Shown here in pieces: positions 8,249 through 15,401 of a DNA stretch of 64,000 bases. A model generated the notes under the pieces. The model was not told where the DNA came from. It saw only the letters and a program-made list of their open reading frames with translations, and did no database searches. This stretch comes from Desulfobaculum bizertense DSM 18034 (GTDB taxonomy: Bacteria; Desulfobacterota; Desulfovibrionia; Desulfovibrionales; Desulfovibrionaceae). The stretch's first letter is position 1. The number at the start of each line of letters is the position of its first letter. The stretch is from contig NZ_FUYA01000003.1 in assembly GCF_900167065.1 (NCBI RefSeq), positions 124,001-188,000 of the forward strand. The letters run 5' to 3'. The position numbers were made by a program, and so were the translations under genes.

Positions 8249-9394
8249 ATGACAGAAAAAAGCACAGAAACCGTTACAGAACGACCTGCGGCCTGCTTTC
8301 TTCCTTCCACCCGGGTTCGAGGTGGACGCGTCATCTCTGGTCGGCTGGATGCCACAGGCACCGCGCTCATCTGGCAAGCCGCCACAGACTGGATTCATAC
8401 CGCGCCGATTCCACAGCTCACGCTTGATCTTTCTGAGCTGAGCTATCTTGATGGCTCTGGCGCAGCACTCATCATGCACATCAAGCGCCTGTGCGCAGAA
8501 AAAAATCTTGAACTGAGCATAGAAAACGTTCCTGCTCACGTCCAAAAACTTCTGACACTCTTCACCGAAGAAGAAACGCCAAAGGAATCCCCCCGTGAGA
8601 AAAAGGGATTCATAGAGTCACTTGGACACAAAGGACGCAAAATCCTAAACGACAGTGCCGAACAGGTTGCCTTTATTGGCGAATCCTCCCGCGCCCTGCT
8701 TCACGCCCTGCGCCAGCCGCATGTCATTCGCTGGAAAGATTACTGGGCTGTCTGCGAATCCGCAGGCGTCAACGCTCTCCCCATCATTGCCCTGATTGGT
8801 TTCCTCATGGGGCTGATTATGTCTTTCCAGTCAGCCGTCCCCATGCGCCGTTTTGGTGCGGATATTTACGTTGCCAATCTTCTTGGTCTTTCCATGCTGC
8901 GGGAGCTTGGCCCGCTGGTCACGGCCATCCTGCTGGCCGGGCGTTCCGGATCTGCCTTTGCCGCAGAAATCGGCACCATGAAGGTCAACGAAGAAGTCGC
9001 AGCGCTCCAGACCATGGGACTGGACCCACTGCGTTTTCTCATGATTCCCCGCGTGCTTGCAGCACTCACCGTAACGCCTTTTCTCACCATATTTTTTAAC
9101 TTTTTTGCCCTGATTGGTGGCGCGCTTGTAGTCACAGGCTTTGGCTACACCCTGTCCACCTACGTTTCGCACGTACTCATGAACGTCACCATTGGGGATT
9201 TCACTGGCGGTCTTTTCAAAGCCCTTGTTTTCAGCATCCTGGTCGCTGGAGTTGGTTGCCAGCGCGGTCTCACTACAGGCTCTGGCGCAAGCGCCGTTGG
9301 CAGCTCCACGACCTCCTCAGTCGTCAGTGGGCTTATCCTCATTGCGGTCTCGGACGGCATAATGGCTACTGTCTTTTTTGCACTTGGAATCTAG
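8249..9394 (+). CDS. mlaE: MlaE-family ABC transporter permease with N-terminal STAS domain
   Basis: A 381-residue inner-membrane permease of the Mla phospholipid-transport system. Residues about 20-110 form a STAS domain (LTLDLSELSYLDGSGAALIM), replacing the separate MlaB subunit of enterobacteria. The rest is the MlaE fold with the family signature region (RELGPLVTAILLAGRSGSAFAAEIGTMKV) and five to six membrane helices. It is the first gene of a tight operon with the ATPase, the MCE protein and a lipoprotein. No Shine-Dalgarno sequence precedes the ATG at 8249, and a candidate -10 at 8235-8240 is so close that the mRNA could be nearly leaderless. Confidence 0.93.
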   Translation: MTEKSTETVTERPAACFLPSTRVRGGRVISGRLDATGTALIWQAATDWIHTAPIPQLTLDLSELSYLDGSGAALIMHIKRLCAEKNLELSIENVPAHVQKLLTLFTEEETPKESPREKKGFIESLGHKGRKILNDSAEQVAFIGESSRALLHALRQPHVIRWKDYWAVCESAGVNALPIIALIGFLMGLIMSFQSAVPMRRFGADIYVANLLGLSMLRELGPLVTAILLAGRSGSAFAAEIGTMKVNEEVAALQTMGLDPLRFLMIPRVLAALTVTPFLTIFFNFFALIGGALVVTGFGYTLSTYVSHVLMNVTIGDFTGGLFKALVFSILVAGVGCQRGLTTGSGASAVGSSTTSSVVSGLILIAVSDGIMATVFFALGI

Positions 9395-9395
9395 C

Positions 9396-10229
9396 ATGAC
9401 TGAATACACAGAAATAGCATCCCCCGGCACTCAGGACTGCACTCCAGCTCCCCCCGTAGAGTTTCCATCTGACGCGCCCATCATCGCGGTCTCGGACCTT
9501 GTGGCGGGCTACGGGGACAACATTATCCTCAAGGACATCAGTTTTGAGGTACAACGGGGCGAAATTTTCGTCATCCTTGGCGGTTCAGGCTGTGGCAAGT
9601 CCACCCTGCTCAAGCATATCATTGGACTGCATCAGCCCCGGCAAGGCAAAGTTCTTCTCGAAGGACGCGACCTCGTTTCTGCCAGCAGTTCAGACCGGCG
9701 CGAAATTCTTCAGCGCATCGGCATCACCTATCAGTCTGGCGCGCTTTTTGGCTCCATGACGCTTCGCCAAAACATCCGCATTCCCCTTGAGGAATTTACG
9801 GACCTCCCCAGCGAAGCGATGGACATGATTGCCCACATGAAGCTCGCTCTTGTGGGGCTCGCTGGCTACGAAGAGCATCTGCCCGCAGAAATTTCCGGTG
9901 GCATGCGGAAGCGTGCGGCTCTGGCCCGGGCAATGGCCCTTGATCCCGCCATTCTCTTTCTGGACGAACCATCGGCAGGTCTTGACCCCATTACCTCGGC
10001 AGAACTCGACCAGCTCATTCTCGGCCTGCGCGACCGCCTCGGCATTACCTTTGTTTTAGTCACCCATGAACTCCCCAGCATTTACTCTGTCGCTGACCGG
10101 GTTATAATGTTGGATAAACGCGTCAAAGGCATCATTGCAGAAGGAGATCCCCGGACCCTTCGGGACAACTCCGAAAATGACTGGGTCAGAAGCTTTTTTA
10201 ACCGGGAAGCCACTGACAGCGAGGACTAA
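9396..10229 (+). CDS. mlaF: MlaF-type ABC transporter ATP-binding protein
   Basis: A 277-residue ATPase energising the Mla/MCE lipid transporter. It has Walker A GGSGCGKST, signature ISGGM in place of LSGGQ (usual for MlaF), Walker B ILFLDEPSAGLDP and the switch His in VTHEL. Start taken at 9396, one base after the mlaE stop codon; an upstream in-frame Met would overlap mlaE. An N-terminal extension of about 28 residues precedes the ATPase fold. Spacing indicates translational coupling with mlaE. Confidence 0.94.
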   Translation: MTEYTEIASPGTQDCTPAPPVEFPSDAPIIAVSDLVAGYGDNIILKDISFEVQRGEIFVILGGSGCGKSTLLKHIIGLHQPRQGKVLLEGRDLVSASSSDRREILQRIGITYQSGALFGSMTLRQNIRIPLEEFTDLPSEAMDMIAHMKLALVGLAGYEEHLPAEISGGMRKRAALARAMALDPAILFLDEPSAGLDPITSAELDQLILGLRDRLGITFVLVTHELPSIYSVADRVIMLDKRVKGIIAEGDPRTLRDNSENDWVRSFFNREATDSED

Positions 10230-10232
10230 CGC

Positions 10233-11396
10233 GTGAAGCACGACAGAAATTTCAAAATCGGCCTGTTCATTCTTTCTGGAATCTTCCTTTTAGCGGCCCT
10301 GCTTGTCGCCTTAGGGGCTGGTTCAATTTTTAAGGACAGCTTTATCGTCGAGACCTATTTTGACGAGTCTGTTCAGGGGCTTGACGTGGGCGGCGCCGTC
10401 AAGTTTCGCGGCGTTCAGGTCGGCACGGTCAAAAGTATTTCTTTTGTCTGGGCACAGTATGACACCCCCAGCGATCAGGGCCGTTATGTTTTGGTCACGA
10501 TGGCCCTTGATGGCGCCCTGATTGAAAAATTCTTTGGCGCAAAATTTAACAAAGAAGACAGTCAGGAAGCCCTTGACCGAGCTGCTGCCAACGGCCTTCG
10601 CGCTCGCCTCACGACGCAGGGGCTTACTGGTGTCGCCTTTCTTCAGCTCGACTTTTCGGAAAAAGGACAGTTTGAACAGCTTCCTATTAGCTGGGAACCA
10701 GAAAATCCCTACATCCCCTCTGCTCCCAGCACCATGAGCCGTCTCGAAGCGGCATTCGACTCCATAGGCACTGGCCTTAAAGAAATCGAAAGTGTCGACT
10801 TCAAGGGCATTGGCCATTCTCTTAATGAGATTCTCGCCAAAATCAACGAAGGTCTCGGCGAAACCGAAGGCCCCAGTTTTGGCGTTCTTATCAAGCAGAA
10901 CCTGACCGAATTACACGGCACTCTCGCCCGCACTCACGCCCTTCTCGCCAAGCCTGAAATCGACAGCATGATTGAAGACGCGTCCCGCACATTTGCCAGC
11001 ACCCGTCGCATCACAAGCTCCGCAGAAAAAGACGTCAGCCCGCTCCTGCACAATCTCAACCTTGCCAGCGTAAACATGCTGAAAACAAGCGAAACCCTCC
11101 GCAAGCTTCTCGCGAGCGACAAGGTCAGAGCCTCCGTGGACAAGCTCCCCGAAGCCCTCACTGACATTCGCAACGCAGCTCGCGACATTCGGCGCGGTAC
11201 GCAGGAACTTGAGCTGACCCTTCGCAACATGAACGACATAACTTCAAGCGAAGCTGGCGTTATTCGCGGCATTCTTGAAAAAACCCGTGAAGTTATGGAA
11301 AACCTGAATGCGATTACTACAGACGTGAAGGAAAACCCCTCACGCCTCTTCCTCGGGGCACCGCCCTCCAAGCTTAACCCGGAGAAATTGCCGTGA
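10233..11396 (+). CDS. mlaD: MlaD-type MCE domain lipid-binding protein
   Basis: A 387-residue protein starting with GTG three bases after mlaF (GAGGAC upstream). One N-terminal membrane anchor (about 8-30) is followed by an MCE domain (ETYFDESVQGLDVGGAVKFRGVQVGTVKSI, about 38-140) and a long helical periplasmic tail (about 170-380). It should form the hexameric ring that shuttles lipids between the inner-membrane complex and a partner. It is longer than E. coli MlaD because of the helical C-terminus, which resembles the MCE proteins that build longer tunnels. Confidence 0.92.
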   Translation: MKHDRNFKIGLFILSGIFLLAALLVALGAGSIFKDSFIVETYFDESVQGLDVGGAVKFRGVQVGTVKSISFVWAQYDTPSDQGRYVLVTMALDGALIEKFFGAKFNKEDSQEALDRAAANGLRARLTTQGLTGVAFLQLDFSEKGQFEQLPISWEPENPYIPSAPSTMSRLEAAFDSIGTGLKEIESVDFKGIGHSLNEILAKINEGLGETEGPSFGVLIKQNLTELHGTLARTHALLAKPEIDSMIEDASRTFASTRRITSSAEKDVSPLLHNLNLASVNMLKTSETLRKLLASDKVRASVDKLPEALTDIRNAARDIRRGTQELELTLRNMNDITSSEAGVIRGILEKTREVMENLNAITTDVKENPSRLFLGAPPSKLNPEKLP

Positions 11397-12037
11397 TAAA
11401 GCATGCAAAACTGCTCACCCTCGTTATGGTCGCAAGCCTCTTCTCCAGCATCCTCCTGCTCTCTGGCTGCACTCCGGCGCTCCAGACTGAGGCACCACAG
11501 ATTCGCCGCTATGCCTTGCTCCCGAAGCATCCAGCACCAGCAGCAAATCCGCACAAAGGCGTTCTTCAAGTGCGACCCGTCAGCGTCTCGCCCATGTTTA
11601 ACAGCCTCTCTTTTATCTATCGTAGCAGCGATCAGGGATATGCAGAGGATTATTACAACCAGTTCCTCTCCAGTCCCTCCGGTATGTTTACACAGATTTT
11701 CCGCGATGGACTCGGCGCCTCTCGCGCTTTCTCTACCGTGCTCCCCGATGGCTCCACTCTCGCACCAGACTTCACCCTCGAATGTGTCGTCACTGCGATG
11801 TATGCCGACTTTCGCAATCCAGACAAAGCGCAGGCCGTTCTCGAGCTTCAGGCTTTTCTCATCGATCGCCGTGGCTCAGAATTCCGCCCCATTATGCGCA
11901 AAGATTATTCGCTTCTCTCTCCCCTCCCCGAAGCGAACGCCCAAGGCTATGCTCAGGCTCTCGAAGCAACTGCGGCTCAGGCCTTACAGGCCATTGCCAA
12001 CGACCTAAGCGCTATCAGCCTCGCTCCTGTGAAGTAG
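11393..12037 (+). CDS. ABC-type transport auxiliary lipoprotein (PqiC/DUF330-like)
   Basis: A 214-residue lipoprotein: signal peptide with lipobox LLSGC (Cys26), then a domain with the motif RYALLP near the N-terminus, as in the ABC-transport auxiliary family found at the end of MCE operons. It should sit at the outer membrane and receive or deliver lipids from the MCE ring. The GTG start at 11393 overlaps the mlaD stop by four bases (GTGA). No mlaC gene is present; this protein may replace that function. A modular repeat element follows directly. Confidence 0.85.
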   Translation: MIKHAKLLTLVMVASLFSSILLLSGCTPALQTEAPQIRRYALLPKHPAPAANPHKGVLQVRPVSVSPMFNSLSFIYRSSDQGYAEDYYNQFLSSPSGMFTQIFRDGLGASRAFSTVLPDGSTLAPDFTLECVVTAMYADFRNPDKAQAVLELQAFLIDRRGSEFRPIMRKDYSLLSPLPEANAQGYAQALEATAAQALQAIANDLSAISLAPVK

Positions 12038-12040
12038 CAA

Positions 12041-12513
12041 GGGGCGGGGGTGTTTTATTGGGGCACTGCCCCAAGCCCGTAAGGGCTTTTGGGGGGATGG
12101 GGGTACGAGACTCCGTCTCGTGCTCTGCAAGGGGCGCCGCCCCTTGACCCCGCCCAAGGACGAGGCCCTTGGGAATCCCGATTTCGCCCGAAATTAAAGG
12201 GGACCGAAATGTGATGAGAGCTACGCTCTCCTCTCCATTTCGGTCCCCTTTTTTTCGGCCTAATTAACTGGGCGTGTGTTCTTTTTCTTTGCGCTCCAAC
12301 CCTTTCTTTCTGAACGCGAGCGTTCAAAAAGAAAATGGCGGCGAACTCGCAGAAGAGAAAGAAGCTCTTTACGCCATTCTCACCCAAGTTTGAATTTCAT
12401 TCACGCGAAGCGTGGAGGGAATTCAAACTCGATGAGGATACGTAAGGGAATCATTCCCTTACGCGGGGGTTTGGGGGCTGGCCCCCAATTTTTCCCCCCA
12501 CCCATCCAGCGCC
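12041..12513 (+). repeat. Modular hairpin-array repeat, copy 1
   Basis: A noncoding repeat filling the gap between convergent genes. Hairpins in order: optional module near 12055-12090; ACGAGACTCCGTCTCGT at 12105-12121; a GGGGC/GCCCC hairpin at 12129-12145; CCCAAGG/CCTTGGG at 12153-12173; a long nested hairpin at 12186-12260 (stem AAAGGGGACCGAAATG, then a T run); a partly decayed GAACGC/GCGTTC hairpin near 12303-12335; an AGTTTGAATT stem near 12387-12430; CGTAAGGG/CCCTTACG at 12441-12463; and GGGGGC/GCCCCC near 12471-12488. The same order recurs in four other copies in this window. The long hairpin could also terminate the mla operon. Confidence 0.9.
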
Positions 12514-12519
12514 AACCCG

Positions 12520-13104
12520 CTACTTGTCTTTGTAGCGGAAGACTTTTTCGATAACGACATTTTTCAGGGGCATGTTGTTACGTGCGTTGGTTTTAACGCC
12601 CTCGATGCGGTCGGCAACGTCCATGCCACGGATAACGCGGCCAAAGACGGCGTAGCCAAAGCCACGATCAGAGCTGTCGCGGTAATTCAGGAAGGAGTTG
12701 TCCACGGTATTGATAAAGAACTGGGAGGTTGCGCTATCGACCTGCGGAGTGCGGGCCATTGCGATAGTTCCACGCAGGTTCTCAAGGCCGTTGTTTGCTT
12801 CGTTGGTAATAGCCTCATGCGTATCCTTGCGGCGCATGTTCTCGTCAAAACCACCACCCTGAATCATAAAGCCAGAAATAACGCGGTGGAAAACCGTGCC
12901 GTTGTAAAAGCCCTCGTCCACGTAACGAAGAAAATTCTCAACACTCTTCGGTGCCTTTTTCTCGTCCAGCATAATCATCATCGTGCCTTCGCTCGTCTCC
13001 ATCACCACAACAGGACCCGGTCCCGGCTTCTCTGCCAGTGCCATGGAAAAACTCAGAATCACCATCAGACTCGCCGCAATCACAAGTGCAATCAGCTTAC
13101 GCAT
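12520..13104 (-). CDS. ppiA: Periplasmic cyclophilin-type peptidyl-prolyl isomerase
   Basis: A 194-residue protein with a cleavable signal peptide (cleavage predicted after MALA, about residue 24) and a cyclophilin domain. Catalytic-site motifs seen are [15 protein letters not shown] (Arg and Phe of the active site), [10 protein letters not shown] and FGYAVFGRV. It should catalyse proline cis-trans isomerisation in secreted proteins. The start has AAGGAGAG upstream. The gene stands alone and is bracketed by two same-orientation copies of the hairpin-array repeat. Confidence 0.95.
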   Translation of the reverse strand: MRKLIALVIAASLMVILSFSMALAEKPGPGPVVVMETSEGTMMIMLDEKKAPKSVENFLRYVDEGFYNGTVFHRVISGFMIQGGGFDENMRRKDTHEAITNEANNGLENLRGTIAMARTPQVDSATSQFFINTVDNSFLNYRDSSDRGFGYAVFGRVIRGMDVADRIEGVKTNARNNMPLKNVVIEKVFRYKDK

Positions 13105-13212
13105 ATATTTCTCTCCTTATGGAAATTTTTTTTCGATCCACTACCGAAGTACGAAAGCCTCTACTCCTTGTCAAAACCTTGCATGAAAACTCTACACAAG
13201 TCGCCAAGGGAT

Positions 13213-13610
13213 GGGGTACGAGACTCCGTCTCGTGCTCTGCAAGGGGCGCTGCCCCCTGACCCCGCCCAAGGACGAGGCCCTTGGGAATCCCGATTTCGC
13301 CCGAAATTAAAGGGCCGGATGTGTGAAAGCCGTTGGCTTTCCCTTACATCCGGCCCTTTAATTTTGGCCTAGTGGCGTTTCCCTAACGCGTGTTCTTCTG
13401 CCTTTTTCTGCCGCACTTATTTTCTTTTTGAACGCAAGCGTTCAAAAAGAAAATGGTGGCAACGCACGGGAAAGAGAAAGAGCTTCTTTACGCCATTCTC
13501 ACCCAAGTTTGAATTTCATTCACGCGAAGCGTGGATGGAATTCAAACTCGATGAGGATACGTAAGGGAATCATTCCCTTACGCGGGGGGTTGGGGGCTGG
13601 CCCCCAATTT
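13213..13610 (+). repeat. Modular hairpin-array repeat, copy 2
   Basis: The simplest copy, with no duplicated modules. ACGAGACTCCGTCTCGT is at 13218-13234. The variable long hairpin is at about 13302-13369, with stem AAATTAAAGGGCCGGATGT pairing with ACATCCGGCCCTTTAATTT. A 36-base inverted repeat lies at 13419-13454 around GAACGCAAGCGTTC. An AGTTTGAATT stem near 13505-13550, CGTAAGGG/CCCTTACG at 13560-13582 and GGGGGC/GCCCCC at 13590-13607 complete it. It sits between divergent genes, so it cannot be only a 3'-end terminator. Confidence 0.92.
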
Positions 13611-13730
13611 CCCCCACCCAGTCTTCCCTGCCCCCCTTACACACTGCAATTTCCTCAAAAGACAGTAGAAAATGAAGGGGGACCTGTGTAGAGTAAAGCG
13701 GCGAAAACTACAGTACGAGTAGGAGAAGAT

Positions 13731-14219
13731 GTGAAGTCGAAACGAGTATCCGAGAGTAAAATTACGCTTGTACAGCAAATGCTTCCACAAGACACCAATC
13801 CTGCGGGCAACGTTCATGGCGGAGTAATGCTCAAGCTAATCGACACGGCGGGCGGAGTGTGCGCGACACGCCACGTGCGTGCGAATGTTGTAACGGCGAG
13901 TATCGACAGGCTGGATTTCCTTGAACCGGTGTACGTCGGCGACCTCGTGCATGTTCATACAAGCGTGAACTACGTGGGAACGAAATCAATGGAAGTTGGG
14001 GTGCGAGTAGAGGCAGAGAACCTGTATACAGGGGAATGCAGACATACGGCGACGGCATACCTCACCTTTGTATCGCTAGACGAAACAGGGAGACCGCAAC
14101 TGGTTCCCCAGTTGATTGCAGAAACCGAAGACGAAAAGCGAAGAATGCAGGAAGCCCAGGAAAGACGAAAACAGCGCCTGGCTGAACGCAAAAAAGAAAA
14201 AGCCGCTCAAAAAAATTAA
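13731..14219 (+). CDS. Hotdog-fold acyl-CoA thioesterase
   Basis: A 162-residue protein starting at GTG with AGGAG five bases upstream. The hotdog thioesterase core (about 10-125) has the family motif NPAGNVHGGVMLKLIDTAGGVCA, with the catalytic Asp in LIDTAG, then RLDFLEPVYVGDLVHVHT. It resembles YciA-type and cytosolic acyl-CoA hydrolases acting on acyl-CoA. A highly charged C-terminal tail (RRMQEAQERRKQRLAERKKEKAAQKN) is added. The gene is 35 bases upstream of cysQ and probably cotranscribed. Confidence 0.9.
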   Translation: MKSKRVSESKITLVQQMLPQDTNPAGNVHGGVMLKLIDTAGGVCATRHVRANVVTASIDRLDFLEPVYVGDLVHVHTSVNYVGTKSMEVGVRVEAENLYTGECRHTATAYLTFVSLDETGRPQLVPQLIAETEDEKRRMQEAQERRKQRLAERKKEKAAQKN

Positions 14220-14254
14220 AAAAGCAAGAAAGAAAAGAAGAAAGGAAAAGAGCA

Positions 14255-15025
14255 ATGAAAAGGGATGAGCTGGATAACATCGCAGAGAAGCTCCGAGAAG
14301 TCGCGCGAGAAGCCGGAGAACTCATCATACAAATCTACGAAGAGGGATTTGATGTTGAGTTCAAGGCGGACGAATCGCCTATCACACGTGCAGATCGGGC
14401 GTCACATAACCACGTGAGCAAACGACTGGCTGAGCTTTTCCCTGATATTCCTCTGCTCTCAGAAGAGGGACAACACCTTCCTTACGAAGAACGCAAAAAA
14501 TGGACGCGTTTCTTCCTGCTGGACCCGCTGGATGGCACCAAAGAATTTGTAAAACGAAATGATGACTTCTGCGTCAATATCGCATTGCTTGAAGGCGAGA
14601 CACCAGTGCTAGGGGTCATCCATATCCCCACGCGCAAGCTTGATTACTGGGGCGGCCCAAATCTTGGAGCCTACCGAAGCGCTGCAAATGGGAAGAAAGA
14701 GAAAATTACGACACACGGACCGGGAGCTGGAGGCGCAATAGCTCTTGCCAGCCGCTCCCATCCTTCTCCTGCAACCGAACAGTATTGCAAGGAACGGGGC
14801 ATTGCGCGCACGCTCAATGTTGGAAGCGCAATTAAGTTCTGCATGGTTGCAGAAGGCGCTGCACAATACTACCCCCGGTTTAATATAACGTGGGAGTGGG
14901 ATACCGCAGCAGGTCATGCGCTTGTACAAGGCGCTGGTGGCAGTTTTACAGACCTCAAAGGTGCAGCTTTTGGCTATAATAAACCAAAGCTCGATAACGG
15001 TGGTTTCCTCTGCTGCTGGAAATAG
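14255..15025 (+). CDS. cysQ: 3'(2'),5'-bisphosphate nucleotidase CysQ
   Basis: A 256-residue member of the inositol-monophosphatase superfamily. Metal-binding motifs are DESPITRAD, LLSEEG, DPLDGTKEF and WEWDTAAGHAL. CysQ removes the 3' phosphate from PAP, a by-product of sulfonation or PAPS use, or acts on related phosphorylated compounds. The start is at ATG with AAGGAAAAGAGCA upstream. The thioesterase precedes it. The C-terminus is typical (NGGFLCCW). Confidence 0.92.
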   Translation: MKRDELDNIAEKLREVAREAGELIIQIYEEGFDVEFKADESPITRADRASHNHVSKRLAELFPDIPLLSEEGQHLPYEERKKWTRFFLLDPLDGTKEFVKRNDDFCVNIALLEGETPVLGVIHIPTRKLDYWGGPNLGAYRSAANGKKEKITTHGPGAGGAIALASRSHPSPATEQYCKERGIARTLNVGSAIKFCMVAEGAAQYYPRFNITWEWDTAAGHALVQGAGGSFTDLKGAAFGYNKPKLDNGGFLCCWK

Positions 15026-15330
15026 AAAAAAATTGGCACGGTGAGAATATTTCACACACTCATCGTGCCCTATAAAACAGCCTTCCTTTCAATTCACACC
15101 AGTTTTCAGATACTTTCCATATCCCCACTGCATACCTGCTACTCCAGAAACATAAAAACCCCCGCCAGATTATCATTGACTCAGGTTCACCAGCTCTGTA
15201 GCGATTATACAACAGCCTGTTTTTACAGTATGCAACACACTGAAAAAGCAGGGTGCAAAATGTGCCATACAGTCAAAAAAGAACGCAATTTTATCCCACT
15301 ATGACAGCCCGCTGACACCCAAAAACAAGT
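15026..15330. other. Intergenic stretch after cysQ
   Basis: No gene is supported. A long stem (GGCACGGTGAG / CTCATCGTGCC, 15035-15069, one mismatch) follows the cysQ stop but lacks a T tract. The rest is AT-rich leader of the dehydrogenase gene. Confidence 0.5.
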
Positions 15331-15362
15331 CACTTGTCAAGTGAATTTGCGATCCGTATACT
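15331..15362 (+). promoter_or_regulatory. Promoter with overlapping operator-like palindrome for the 2-hydroxyacid dehydrogenase
   Basis: TTGTCA (15334-15339) and TATACT (15357-15362) are separated by 17 bases, a good sigma70 promoter. The -35 is embedded in the inverted repeat CACTTGTCAAGTG (15331-15343), which a repressor could cover. Confidence 0.65.
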
Positions 15363-15401
15363 GTTCGGCTCTACAAGAACCTCCAACAATCGGTGAACGC
15401 A

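Noticed and set aside
12055-12387. Reading frame on the minus strand inside the first repeat, and similar frames inside the other repeats (for example 13428-13691, 25662-25883, 47491-47964)
   Set aside because: They arise from translation of the hairpin-array repeat. The same peptide strings recur in different frames of different copies, there are no ribosome-binding sites in proper places, and stem pairing explains the conservation.
12041-13610. Repeats 1 and 2 as the ends of a composite transposon carrying ppiA
   Set aside because: Neither copy encodes a transposase and no target-site duplication is visible. Other copies in the window occur singly, so the pair is more likely two independent insertions or retained elements.
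15035-15069. Hairpin after cysQ as an intrinsic terminator
   Set aside because: The stem is good but the downstream sequence is not T-rich, so termination there is not supported.
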